Source: SABI01 sp963676605
GTDB lineage: Bacteria; Spirochaetota; Spirochaetia; Sphaerochaetales; Sphaerochaetaceae
Assembly (NCBI GenBank): GCA_963676605.2
Contig: CAXXSP010000033.1
Span: 1-19,782, forward strand
DNA length: 19,782 bases
Direction: 5' to 3'
In this document: piece after piece, positions 1-8,538 of the stretch
How positions within the stretch are numbered: position 1 is the first letter of the stretch
How the letters are laid out: each line of letters begins with the position of its first letter
The notes under the pieces: generated by a model
Told to the model about the DNA's origin: nothing
Seen by the model: only the letters and a program-made list of their open reading frames with translations
The model's database searches: none
Made by a program: the position numbers and the translations under genes

Positions 1-843
1 ACCGTACTGGCTTTTGATCTGAGCACTGATCCTCAGGAACTGATTGAGAATATAGACGCTCACGACTCCCTCTTCCGTGCCCTCGGGCAGCGGGATGATA
101 TCCAGAAGGCGATGCAGAGTATCACGCGGGCGAAGGAAGGGCATGAAGATCCTGCCGCAGCCCTGGAGACCGCGATGAAAGCGCTTTCTCAGGCTCTGGA
201 GGCAATCGACACCCTTCCTGACAAGCTCGTACAGTCTTCCACGCTCCTGCAGTCCCAAGGGATTGTCAGAATCTCTGTGAATAAGGTTCCCTTCATCTCT
301 CCCCTTTCCCTTCTTACGAAGGATCGGGAGATTTCCTCCCGGCTCAATATCGATGTAGAGCAGTCTCTCGCTCACTACGAAGAGCTCAAAGAGTGCAGCA
401 ATCTCACCCTGCACCTGCTGAGAGCAGGCAATAACCAGAGTTTCAATGCAATCGATGATGTGGATCACTCGCTGTACAGCGGATCCTTCCTCACACCTCA
501 GGATCAGGAACGATCAGAGATCATACGTGAGATGAGTGGTGAAGAGCTGATGAACCGGGAGTTCCCGTTCGATGATGAGAGGCTTCACGAGATGCTGTGG
601 CGCTACATCAGACGAAATCACAGCAACCTGCTGGAACCTGATGAGAAGGAAAAATGGAATGAGTTCTGTGCTCAGCGGATCATGCATCCGGTAGGACGGA
701 ACGCCATAGACACATCCTTCTTCACACGAAAGATCGCTGAACACCTCGCATCCGTCGATGCGAGCGAAAAAGATAAGGAAGTACTCATTTCGCTCAGAGA
801 ATATGGGAAAAAACTGTTTGAGAGGATTGGTCTTTCAGGTTAA
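1..843 (+). CDS. sbcB: Exodeoxyribonuclease I (SbcB), C-terminal part, 5' truncated by window edge
   Basis: The frame is open from base 1 to the TAA at 841-843, giving 280 residues with no start, so the N-terminal DEDD exonuclease domain lies outside the window. The visible part follows the C-terminal half of E. coli exonuclease I block by block from memory: a VDL-type strand (AFDLSTDP, residues 4-11), VNKVPFISP (E. coli INKCPVLA), VDHSLYSGSFL (VDAQLYNGFF), and LWRYIRRN followed by EKEKWNEF (LFNYRARN...EQQRWLEH). The family degrades single-stranded DNA 3'-5' in recombination and mismatch repair. Compared with E. coli there is about 40-45 extra residues, Ala/Glu-rich and probably helical, before the VNK block. 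The MFS gene follows after 11 nt on the same strand, so the two are probably co-transcribed. The identification is firm for the C-terminal domains; catalytic integrity cannot be judged. Confidence 0.88.
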   Translation, partial: TVLAFDLSTDPQELIENIDAHDSLFRALGQRDDIQKAMQSITRAKEGHEDPAAALETAMKALSQALEAIDTLPDKLVQSSTLLQSQGIVRISVNKVPFISPLSLLTKDREISSRLNIDVEQSLAHYEELKECSNLTLHLLRAGNNQSFNAIDDVDHSLYSGSFLTPQDQERSEIIREMSGEELMNREFPFDDERLHEMLWRYIRRNHSNLLEPDEKEKWNEFCAQRIMHPVGRNAIDTSFFTRKIAEHLASVDASEKDKEVLISLREYGKKLFERIGLSG

Positions 844-854
844 AGGGGATACAG

Positions 855-2246
855 ATGAAACAGGATGAGAAGATAGGTGTACTCACCATGGCTTCGTACG
901 GGATGGGAAAATACCTTGCAGAGTTCCTTACCGGCGCCTTCGGCGCGGTGGTGTATAAATTCTATGAGGCGGAAATAGGCCTTGCTCCGCTGTACGCCGC
1001 ACTTGCCACCATCATCTATTCCGTGTGGAACGCGGTAAACGACCCGCTTCTCGGCTACCTCACGAATAAGGGTGCTCCTTTTGCTTCCCGCCTCGGCAGA
1101 CGCTTCCCCTGGATCATCATCGGGCTCATCATCTCGGGATTATCCTTCATTCTGATCTTCACGGTTCCTTCCTCCTTCTCTGTTGGTGTGAAAGAGAATC
1201 CCCTGCCGGTCTTCCTGTGGATGGTGGTGACCATCTGCCTGTTCGACACCTCGTACTCTTTATGGGAACTGAACTACCAGTCGGTGTTCCCCGACAAGTT
1301 CCGCTCCCAGGAAGTGAGGGCGAAATCTGCCGGTATCAGCACGGCGATCGGAGTCCTCGGCATTGCAAGCGGATTTATCATTCCTCCCCTCTTCTTCAGC
1401 TACGGGGAGATCGGAAGCTATAGAACAGCAGCCCTTGTCACCGGAGGCGTCACCCTCCTCGGTATGTTCCTTCTCATCCACGGGGTGAAGGAAAACGAGG
1501 GTATGATACGGAGATTCAAGGCGCATAAACAGGAGCATACAGGAGCTGAAGGAGATTTCATCACACTCCTGAAGAAAGTTCTCAGGCACAGGGATCTCCT
1601 TGCTTTCCTTATTCTTCTGTTCCTTTACCAATCGGCAACCATGTGCATGACCAGCAGTGTTCACTATGTTGCCGACTATATCCTGGAAGTCGAGAGCAGC
1701 GGCACCACCATGATCTTCGCCGGCATGCTCGCGGGAACACTCCTCTCCATTCCCGTCTGGCTCACCCTTTCAAAGAAAGGGGTGAACAACCAGAACATGC
1801 TCTCCATCACCGCTGTTGTCATGGCGGTCTTCGCCTTCCCTATGACCTTCATCACACAGATGAGTGGTTTCACCATCGCCATGACCCTCTGGGGGATTGG
1901 ATTCGGCGGCTTCTGGACCTTCATGGGACCGGCCATGGCAGACATCGTAGATGAGATCGTCGTCATGGAGGGCAGAAGAGACGATGGCGTACTCATGGGA
2001 ATAAGAGCATTCTTCATGCGCTTCTCCTACGCCTCCCAGGCACTCGTATTCTACATCGTCCACGAGGCTACAGGGTTCAATCCCGAAGCAGTGACACCTA
2101 CGGCAAAGATGGGGATATCACTCCACATGGCAGCAATCCCGGCCCTCTTCCTCCTCCTCGGGGCTGTCATCTTCATGAAGATGAATACACTGGACGGGAA
2201 GAGGATTGCAGAGAATAAGGCGAAACTGGCAACTCTGGACATCTGA
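855..2246 (+). CDS. GPH/MelB-type sugar:cation symporter (MFS)
   Basis: 463 residues, rich in hydrophobic stretches consistent with about 12 membrane helices. The diagnostic MelB-family segment is WNAVNDPLLGYLTNK followed by GRRFPWIIIG (residues 58-90), that is helix II and the loop to helix III of glycoside-pentoside-hexuronide symporters. In MelB helix II carries two aspartates four residues apart that bind the coupling cation. Here the second is present (Asp63) but the first position is Asn59, so cation use may differ. The mid-protein loop near residues 215-235 is charged (KENEGMIRRFKAHKQEH), as expected for the central cytoplasmic loop. The start has a GGGG ribosome site at 845-848. The gene lies 11 nt after sbcB, with no sugar-catabolic neighbour to indicate a substrate. 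Confidence 0.85.
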   Translation: MKQDEKIGVLTMASYGMGKYLAEFLTGAFGAVVYKFYEAEIGLAPLYAALATIIYSVWNAVNDPLLGYLTNKGAPFASRLGRRFPWIIIGLIISGLSFILIFTVPSSFSVGVKENPLPVFLWMVVTICLFDTSYSLWELNYQSVFPDKFRSQEVRAKSAGISTAIGVLGIASGFIIPPLFFSYGEIGSYRTAALVTGGVTLLGMFLLIHGVKENEGMIRRFKAHKQEHTGAEGDFITLLKKVLRHRDLLAFLILLFLYQSATMCMTSSVHYVADYILEVESSGTTMIFAGMLAGTLLSIPVWLTLSKKGVNNQNMLSITAVVMAVFAFPMTFITQMSGFTIAMTLWGIGFGGFWTFMGPAMADIVDEIVVMEGRRDDGVLMGIRAFFMRFSYASQALVFYIVHEATGFNPEAVTPTAKMGISLHMAAIPALFLLLGAVIFMKMNTLDGKRIAENKAKLATLDI

Positions 2247-2265
2247 AGGGATTAATCGCTATACT
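2236..2265 (+). promoter_or_regulatory. Candidate sigma-70 promoter for prfA-prmC-rel
   Basis: TGGACA (2236-2241, overlapping the end of the MFS gene), an 18-nt spacer and TATACT (2260-2265). A start near 2272 would give a leader of about 27 nt with a GAGGAG ribosome site at 2288-2293. It would let the translation operon be expressed apart from sbcB and the transporter. Confidence 0.5.
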
Positions 2266-2298
2266 GACCGGACCGCCTGAACCGATCGAGGAGCCTGT

Positions 2299-3369
2299 AT
2301 GATTGAAGTGCTGAAACCATTTAAAACACAGCTCGAGCGGGTCGATGAGAAACTCTCCGACCCCGCTGTCATGAGCGATATCTCACAATATAAAGATCTC
2401 ATGAGAGAGCGCTCGCATCTTGAACCTATCGTCAATGCCTACAGTGAACTGGTTGATCTTGAACAGCAGATCGGGGATGCAGAGATGATGCTCGAGGAAG
2501 AGACCGACGCTGAACTGATTACTCTCACCCGTGAAGAACTCACGGACCTCAAGGAACAGAAAGAGGCCCTCGAACAGAAAAGCAGGATACTCCTCGTTCC
2601 TCCCGATCCGATGGAAGGGAAGAATATCATCATGGAAATCCGCGCCGGAACCGGCGGCGATGAGGCGGCTCTCTTCGCAGCTGACCTGTTCAAAATGTAC
2701 TCCCACTTTTCAGAACAGCATCGCTGGAAGGTGGAGATCATCAGTGCCAATGAGACAGGAATCGGAGGCTTCAAGGAGATCATCTACAGTATCTCAGGGA
2801 AGGAAGTCTACGGAAATCTCAAATACGAGAGCGGTGTTCACCGGGTACAGCGCGTACCTGAGACCGAGTCCGGAGGCCGGATCCATACCTCGGCGGTCAC
2901 GGTAGCCGTACTTCCCGAAGCTGAAGAGACAGATATCGAGATCAAACAGGAAGACCTCAAGGTCGACGTTATGAGAGCAGGAGGTCCCGGCGGCCAGTCG
3001 GTCAATACGACAGACTCAGCCGTTCGTCTTACTCACCTGCCTACCGGCCTTGTCGTAATCTGCCAGGACGAAAAGTCCCAGATCAAGAACAAGGCGAAAG
3101 CCCTGCGAGTCCTCAGAAGCCGCCTGTATGATCTTGAGGAAGAGAGAAAGGCGAAAGAACGGAGCGACAACAGGAAGAGTCAGGTAGGAACCGGAGACCG
3201 TTCAGAGCGGATCAGGACCTACAACTTCCCCCAGAACCGTATCACTGATCACCGGATCAACCTGACCCTCTATAAGCTGGAACTCGCCCTAGGCGGAGAT
3301 ATCAGCGAGATCATCGAACAACTCAAGCTTTCAGAAGCAGAACAGGCCCTCCAGGACCTGAATATATGA
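2299..3369 (+). CDS. prfA: Peptide chain release factor 1
   Basis: 356 residues, the usual RF1 length. RF1 reads UAA and UAG in the ribosomal A site and triggers peptidyl-tRNA hydrolysis. The codon-recognition tripeptide of the PxT type is at 187-189 (PET within RVPETESGGRIHTSA), which separates RF1 from RF2 (SPF). The catalytic GGQ is at 231-233 in MRAGGPGGQSVN. The N-terminal coiled-coil region (1-100) is acidic and helical. The start at 2299 is preceded by GAGGAG with 5 nt spacing. The stop overlaps the start of prmC (ATGA at 3366-3369); PrmC methylates the GGQ glutamine of this protein, so the pair is functionally linked as well as translationally coupled. Confidence 0.97.
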   Translation: MIEVLKPFKTQLERVDEKLSDPAVMSDISQYKDLMRERSHLEPIVNAYSELVDLEQQIGDAEMMLEEETDAELITLTREELTDLKEQKEALEQKSRILLVPPDPMEGKNIIMEIRAGTGGDEAALFAADLFKMYSHFSEQHRWKVEIISANETGIGGFKEIIYSISGKEVYGNLKYESGVHRVQRVPETESGGRIHTSAVTVAVLPEAEETDIEIKQEDLKVDVMRAGGPGGQSVNTTDSAVRLTHLPTGLVVICQDEKSQIKNKAKALRVLRSRLYDLEEERKAKERSDNRKSQVGTGDRSERIRTYNFPQNRITDHRINLTLYKLELALGGDISEIIEQLKLSEAEQALQDLNI

Positions 3370-4208
3370 AAGTAAGCGAGGCGCTGAGGTGGGGAACCGC
3401 TGAGATCAGCGCCTCCTCTGTGAGTGACACCCCCCTTCTCGATGCCTCCCTTATCCTGATGCACTTCACCTCTCTGACCCGTGTGGAACTCTACACAAAA
3501 GAAAACCAGCTGCTGAAAGAGAAGCAGGATAGTGCATACAGGAAGGCCATAGCAGAAAGGAGAGAACACCAGCCGATCGCCTATATCATAGGCGAGAGAG
3601 AATTCTACGGACGTGATTTCATCGTCACTCCCGATGTCCTTATCCCCCGGCGTGATACGGAAACTGCAATCGAGATTGCACTCTCCCTTTTACCTGCAGC
3701 ATCCGGCGAGCAGAAGGTACTCGATCTCTGCACAGGAAGCGGCTGTATAGGCATCACCCTCGCCCTTGAACTCACTACCGCTGATATCACCCTCAGCGAC
3801 ATCAGCCCTGAGGCGCTTGCGGTAGCCCGGAGGAACTGTGTGAAACACGGCCTTGAGCTAGATATAGTTCAAAGTGATCTCTTCGAAAACCTGAACGACA
3901 GGGAATTCACCTGTATCGTCACAAACCCTCCCTATGTCGCTCCCTCCTGGTATGATGAGTGTACACAAGAAGTTCACAAGGAACCGCGGAGTGCTATCGT
4001 AGATGAAGCAGACGACGGATTGTCCATTATTGAAAATATTATTGCACAATCGGTTTCACACCTACACAAAAAGGGGTATCTTGTGATTGAATGTGATTAC
4101 CGGCAGGTAAAGGCGGTACAAGACCTCATGGAAGCAGCAGGCTTTAGGGAAGTCTCGATCACAGCCGATATGGGAGAACGGGACCGGGTGGTCTCGGGGA
4201 GATTATAG
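3366..4208 (+). CDS. prmC: Release factor glutamine methyltransferase PrmC (HemK)
   Basis: 280 residues, typical length. It transfers a methyl group from S-adenosylmethionine to the Gln of the GGQ motif in release factors. Visible motifs are the N-terminal helical release-factor-binding domain (1-75), the PRRDTE segment at 94-99, SAM motif I VLDLCTGSGCIGI at 118-130, and the signature NPPY at 187-190, which binds the glutamine side chain. The start overlaps the prfA stop by 4 nt and the stop (TAG 4206-4208) shares one base with the GTG start of rel, so translation is probably coupled on both sides. Confidence 0.95.
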   Translation: MKVSEALRWGTAEISASSVSDTPLLDASLILMHFTSLTRVELYTKENQLLKEKQDSAYRKAIAERREHQPIAYIIGEREFYGRDFIVTPDVLIPRRDTETAIEIALSLLPAASGEQKVLDLCTGSGCIGITLALELTTADITLSDISPEALAVARRNCVKHGLELDIVQSDLFENLNDREFTCIVTNPPYVAPSWYDECTQEVHKEPRSAIVDEADDGLSIIENIIAQSVSHLHKKGYLVIECDYRQVKAVQDLMEAAGFREVSITADMGERDRVVSGRL

Positions 4209-6232
4209 TGTACGAGGATCTGACAAACAGATTCATACAGAAATCCTATTCGTATTCACCCCAGGAACAGGAGCGGATCGCCAAAGCCGCGCGCTTTGCC
4301 TGCAAAGCCCACGAAGGACAGAAACGACGTTCCGGTGAGCCCTATATCATCCATCCCTATGCCGTGGCAGAAATCCTAATCTCCATGAACATGGATGTCG
4401 ATACCGTCATTGCTGGCCTCCTGCATGACACGATGGAAGACACCGACACCTCCTATGAGACTCTCGTCAAGGAGTTCGGAGAGACAGTAGCCGACCTTGT
4501 GGATGGGGAAACGAAGATCTCAGCCCTCAAGGCGAAGAATAAGTCGCATCAGGAAGCGGAAACGATCCGTAAGATGTTCTTCGCCATGAGCAAGGATGTG
4601 AGAGTCATCATCATCAAACTCGCAGACAAGCTGCACAACATGAAGACTCTCCAGCACCTCAAGGCAAGCAGGGCAAAAGAGATCGCAAACGAAACCCTCG
4701 ATATCTTCGCTCCACTGGCTGACAGACTCGGTATGGCCGAACTGAAAGGAGAACTGGAAGACCTCTCTCTGAAGATCCTCCGCCCTGCAACTTTCCAGTA
4801 CATTGAAGAATACCTCCTCTCCAGGAAAAGTGAGAGGACCGCCTACCTGAACAGAATCGAAAAGGTCCTCTACCGCACCTGTGCGGATCAGGGAATATCG
4901 AGCATACAGATACAGTCACGGACCAAACACTCCTACGGGGTGTACATGAAGATGAAAAAGAGAAAGATCCCTCTCGAGGAGATGGGTGATATTCTCGGTG
5001 TAAGAATCATCTGTGACTCACTCAACGAATGCTATACCCTCCTCGGAATCGTCCACAAGCTGTGGCCTCCCATTGCAGGAAGATTCAAAGACTATATCGC
5101 CATGCCGAAGGCGAACAACTATCAATCCCTCCACACCACCGTCATGGCGACCGACGGGAAACTTCTTGAAGTGCAGATCCGCACCCGCGAGATGCATGGA
5201 ACCGCCGAGTACGGTGTTGCCGCTCACTGGATGTACAAATCAGTAACCGGTGTGACCGAAACAGGCTGGATGGGCTCAGAAAGCGAGCAGTTCTCGAAGA
5301 TCCTGCAGAGGCTGAAGAGCTGGTCGAACGAAATAGAACAGAGCGAGACCTTCCTTGAAGATATCAAGGGAGAACTCCTGAAGGATACGATCTACGTATT
5401 CACTCCTCAGGGGCATATTGTCGAGCTTGCAGCCCATGCCACCCCCCTGGACTTTGCGTATCATATCCACACGGAGATCGGTCATCACACCACAGGTGCG
5501 AAAGCGGATGGGGCAATCATCCCCCTTAGCCAGCCCCTGAAGAACACACAGGTTATCGAGATTCTCACAAGCCCGAACGCTCATCCGAACGTGAACTGGC
5601 TGCGACTCGCCCAGACGACCAATGCGCGAAAGAAGATACGCTCCTGGCTCAACAAGAATGATGACTCACTCATCATCGACAAAGATATCATTGCAAAGAA
5701 GAAGGTAGAAGAGAAACCTATCGTCGAAGAAGAATCCTCTGCAGATGATCTAAAGACGGGAGATATCGTCCGTTCAGTTATCGACAACAGCAGAATGACC
5801 TTCAAGGTGGGCAATGAGAAGAATATCATGATCTCCCTTGCCTCCTGCTGTAATCCGAGACGCGGAGACAAGATCATAGGATATGTCTCACGGGGTCGCG
5901 GTATCATCGTTCACAGAACCGACTGCAGGAATCTGAAGAACATGACCGAGATCGATGAACGGAGTATAGAGGTTGAGTGGGAGACCGAGAAGCCCCGGCT
6001 TACCCGGCGCTTCAGGGTCGTATCGAAAGTGACTCATGACCTCTTCGCAGAGATTGAAGGGGCAATCCGCAAGTACAGCGGTCACCTCATCGAAGGCAGA
6101 CTCGAAGACGGTGACCCGGGAAAGCTTATCGGGAGTTTCACGATGGAAGTCGGGAACGAGGATGATTTCAAGAAGGTCGTGAAGAGCATCAAGGCAGTCC
6201 CCTCGATCATCTCCATCTCAGCCATTCACTGA
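4208..6232 (+). CDS. rel: Bifunctional (p)ppGpp synthetase/hydrolase, Rel/SpoT type
   Basis: 674 residues from a GTG start. Domains in order: an HD hydrolase domain with His49 and the HDTMED motif at 73-78 intact, so (p)ppGpp hydrolysis is expected; the synthetase domain at about 240-345, with the RFKD motif at 292-295 (the form found in bifunctional Rel/SpoT rather than the ExDD form of RelA) and HGTAEYGVAAHW at 330-341; a TGS domain at about 395-455; the conserved-cysteine (zinc-finger-like) region SCCNPRRGD at 546-554 with HRTDC at 569-573; and a C-terminal ACT/RRM domain from about 600. It is the third gene of prfA-prmC-rel and the only such enzyme in the window. Its 3' end overlaps the convergent pyrophosphatase gene by 7 bp. 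Confidence 0.96.
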   Translation: MYEDLTNRFIQKSYSYSPQEQERIAKAARFACKAHEGQKRRSGEPYIIHPYAVAEILISMNMDVDTVIAGLLHDTMEDTDTSYETLVKEFGETVADLVDGETKISALKAKNKSHQEAETIRKMFFAMSKDVRVIIIKLADKLHNMKTLQHLKASRAKEIANETLDIFAPLADRLGMAELKGELEDLSLKILRPATFQYIEEYLLSRKSERTAYLNRIEKVLYRTCADQGISSIQIQSRTKHSYGVYMKMKKRKIPLEEMGDILGVRIICDSLNECYTLLGIVHKLWPPIAGRFKDYIAMPKANNYQSLHTTVMATDGKLLEVQIRTREMHGTAEYGVAAHWMYKSVTGVTETGWMGSESEQFSKILQRLKSWSNEIEQSETFLEDIKGELLKDTIYVFTPQGHIVELAAHATPLDFAYHIHTEIGHHTTGAKADGAIIPLSQPLKNTQVIEILTSPNAHPNVNWLRLAQTTNARKKIRSWLNKNDDSLIIDKDIIAKKKVEEKPIVEEESSADDLKTGDIVRSVIDNSRMTFKVGNEKNIMISLASCCNPRRGDKIIGYVSRGRGIIVHRTDCRNLKNMTEIDERSIEVEWETEKPRLTRRFRVVSKVTHDLFAEIEGAIRKYSGHLIEGRLEDGDPGKLIGSFTMEVGNEDDFKKVVKSIKAVPSIISISAIH

Positions 6233-7866
6233 TTCTGATATTCCAGCACCCTCACGATCTCAGGCAGCACCTGCTTCTTGCGGGAGAGGACTCCGTCAAG
6301 CCTGTGCATATGCTCAGAAACCAGAGGATACGAGAAGACTGTTTCATCGCTCAGGAACTCAGTACTTATCAGCACGCTGTTTCCCCGTTTCACGTCAGTG
6401 ATAAGAAGCAGGGTCCAGTCCAGATGGTGCGTATCACGCACGTTCGTGAGCTCATCCAGATAAGTATCCTTCACCTCATCAGCATCGGCGAGGCGGAGAA
6501 CTTCAACCTGACCGATACCGAACGAGACATTCCCTTCCCGGTAGATCTTGAAGTCCCCTTCGATCACACTCTTCGGATCAGCGTCAGAGAGCACGACAGA
6601 ATTGGAGAAGATATCATTGGCGAATGCCTCGATATCCAGCACCCCTGCAAGAGGTGCTAACGCTTCAACAGCACGAATATCAGATTCGGTCGTTGTAGGA
6701 CTCTTGAGAGAGATCGTGTCGCTTATGATACCCGTAAGGAGGAGGAATGCAATCTCCTTTTCTATCTCCACAGCCCATCTCAGGTACTGGTGGTAGACGA
6801 TCGTGCAGGAGGAACCGACCGGTTCACTTGCAATGAAGATAGGATGCTTCGTCCTTTCCGCATCGAAGCGGTGATGGTCAATGATTTCCAGAACATCACC
6901 CTCGTCCAGGCCTTCCACGCTCTGATTCAGCTCGTTGTGATCAACCATAATCACCTTCGGACGGGGTTTTTCAAGGAAACATCGTCTGGTGACGAACCCG
7001 GTAAATCTCTCATCCTCGAATACGGGTAGTCCTCTGAAACTGGAATTGACAAGCACCCTCTTCGCCTCGTCAAAGAGCGTATCGCTGAGCACATGGGGAG
7101 GCGATTCGCTCACAAGATCCGCTACCGGAAGAGACATTCTCAGCAGACGTATCGTCTCTGCCGTATCATGAGCACTCTTGTACACAATCCCTTCAAAGTC
7201 TGAGAAGTCGACATCAACTGTCTCTCCTTCTCCGAGTCCAGTAAGAATGATAGCCGGAAGCTGCTGTTCGACAGCATACTTGATATGTTCTTTCCGGTTT
7301 CCCACCACCAAAAGGGGCAGATCGGGTTTCAACTGCTGTAGACGTTCCTGATAGACATCGAGCTCCATCGCACCGGTCATGATATAGGCATTGAAGGCAG
7401 TTTCAACCGATCCCTGAAGGAGTTTTCCCTGAATCACTTCGGAGAAATTCTGGACATGAAAGTGATACCTCGGCCTGGTCTTTGAGTTCTCTTTCAGGAA
7501 ATACATGGTGATCTCATCAAGTGAGAGCAGTCCATGATACGTATCGCCGTCAAGAAGAGGGACAACAGAGGCATGGTTTTTCCTGAGATACCTGATCAGA
7601 GAATAGACAGGATCTTCCGGATGCAGCGCCCAGTACTCGCTCTGCATAACCTGATGGACTCTGGGTTTTACGTCTCTGACGAGACGCGGAGGAGTGACTC
7701 CGGCATGAAGGAACTGCGCCTTTGTACCTTCATTCATGTGTCCGAGTCGTATGGGTATATAGGTATGAGTGGAATCTACCATGTTCTTTAAAGCCGCATA
7801 GCAGTAAGCTGCACACACACTGTCAGCATCAGGATTTCTATGGCCTGTCACGTATACTGTTGTCAC
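6226..7866 (-). CDS. Manganese-dependent (family II) inorganic pyrophosphatase with CBS and DRTGG domains
   Basis: 546 residues from a GTG start with GAGGAG upstream (rc of 7874-7879). The DHH-type phosphoesterase core is split by a regulatory insert. Metal motifs are GHRNPDADS (8-16: His9, Asp13, Asp15), VDHN (308-311), IDHH (329-332) and the C-terminal substrate-binding SRKKQ (528-532). Between the first and second metal motifs lie CBS motif 1 (about 75-125), a DRTGG-like domain (about 135-245) and CBS motif 2 (about 250-300). In the known CBS/DRTGG pyrophosphatases of Clostridia this insert binds adenine nucleotides (inhibition by AMP/ADP, activation by ATP or diadenosine polyphosphates); the same is inferred here. 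It hydrolyses PPi in the cytoplasm and is transcribed divergently from rpiB. Plain PpaC enzymes are about 310 residues, so the insert is evident from length alone. Confidence 0.92.
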   Translation of the reverse strand: MTTVYVTGHRNPDADSVCAAYCYAALKNMVDSTHTYIPIRLGHMNEGTKAQFLHAGVTPPRLVRDVKPRVHQVMQSEYWALHPEDPVYSLIRYLRKNHASVVPLLDGDTYHGLLSLDEITMYFLKENSKTRPRYHFHVQNFSEVIQGKLLQGSVETAFNAYIMTGAMELDVYQERLQQLKPDLPLLVVGNRKEHIKYAVEQQLPAIILTGLGEGETVDVDFSDFEGIVYKSAHDTAETIRLLRMSLPVADLVSESPPHVLSDTLFDEAKRVLVNSSFRGLPVFEDERFTGFVTRRCFLEKPRPKVIMVDHNELNQSVEGLDEGDVLEIIDHHRFDAERTKHPIFIASEPVGSSCTIVYHQYLRWAVEIEKEIAFLLLTGIISDTISLKSPTTTESDIRAVEALAPLAGVLDIEAFANDIFSNSVVLSDADPKSVIEGDFKIYREGNVSFGIGQVEVLRLADADEVKDTYLDELTNVRDTHHLDWTLLLITDVKRGNSVLISTEFLSDETVFSYPLVSEHMHRLDGVLSRKKQVLPEIVRVLEYQNQ

Positions 7867-7886
7867 TGTTATCTCTCCTCGTGCCT

Positions 7887-7895
7887 ATCATATCA
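7887..7895 (-). promoter_or_regulatory. Candidate extended -10 promoter for the pyrophosphatase
   Basis: Read on the minus strand: TGA then TATGAT (TG at 7895-7894, hexamer 7892-7887). No good -35 is seen. The transcript would start near 7880, a leader of about 14 nt that includes the ribosome site. Confidence 0.4.
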
Positions 7896-8025
7896 CAGGA
7901 GGAGGTGCATTCTCCATCAGGCATCGGTGAGAAAAAAAAGAATTCGGGAAAAGAAGAGAATGAAACCAGAATCGAAATTTCTTCTGCTTTCCGTCATCTA
8001 GAACGCACTGAAGAGTCTCTCCCTC

Positions 8026-8053
8026 TTGAAAATAGGTGGAATACGATTACAAT
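8026..8053 (+). promoter_or_regulatory. Candidate sigma-70 promoter for rpiB
   Basis: TTGAAA (8026-8031), a 16-nt spacer and TACAAT (8048-8053), about 32 nt before the ATG. The rest of the 219-bp divergent region (7867-8085) shows A-rich runs but no clear operator. Confidence 0.55.
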
Positions 8054-8085
8054 GACTGTACAAACCAACCAGTCGGAGAAAGAAC

Positions 8086-8538
8086 ATGAGTAAAGTAGTT
8101 ATTGCAAACGACCACGGGGCTGTTGAGCTTACACAGCAGATCATCACTCACCTGGAAAAATACGGGTACGAAGTAAACCACCTCGGTGTAGCCACTGAAG
8201 AGTCTGTGGATTATCCTGACATGGCAGCGAAAGCCTGCGGTGAATACCTTTCAGGAGGGTATGAATTCGGTATCGTATGCTGCGGCACAGGTATCGGAAT
8301 CTCGATTTCTGCAAACAAGGTAGACGGGATCAGATGTGCTCTTCCCCAGAATACCTATGCGGCAAGAATGGCGAAGAATCACAACAACGCGAACTTCATC
8401 GCCTTCGGCGGAAGAATCGAATACCCGAACGATGTTCTCGATATGCTCGATGCCTTCATCGATGAAAAGTTCGAGGGTGGCCGTCACGAGAGAAGAGTAG
8501 ATAAGATCATGGCCCTTGAAGGCGGAGTCTGCTGCTAG
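8086..8538 (+). CDS. rpiB: Ribose-5-phosphate isomerase B (RpiB/LacAB family)
   Basis: 150 residues, the usual RpiB length. It interconverts ribose 5-phosphate and ribulose 5-phosphate in the non-oxidative pentose phosphate pathway; some family members act on allose 6-phosphate. Seen: the N-terminal ANDHGAVELT (nucleotide-fold start, family consensus SDHAG), VDYPDMA (residues 46-52), CCGTGIGISISANKVDGIRCAL (family GTGIGxSIAANK), and a HNNANFIAFGGR segment (family HNxANVLxLG). GGAGAAAG precedes the ATG. Its stop and that of the convergent HAD-deaminase gene share the 4-bp CTAG at 8535-8538. Confidence 0.93.
   Translation: MSKVVIANDHGAVELTQQIITHLEKYGYEVNHLGVATEESVDYPDMAAKACGEYLSGGYEFGIVCCGTGIGISISANKVDGIRCALPQNTYAARMAKNHNNANFIAFGGRIEYPNDVLDMLDAFIDEKFEGGRHERRVDKIMALEGGVCC

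Noticed and set aside
7722..8093. 123-residue plus-strand frame across the pyrophosphatase/rpiB divergent region
   Set aside because: It lies mostly antisense to the pyrophosphatase start, runs through the rpiB promoter, and has no family features.
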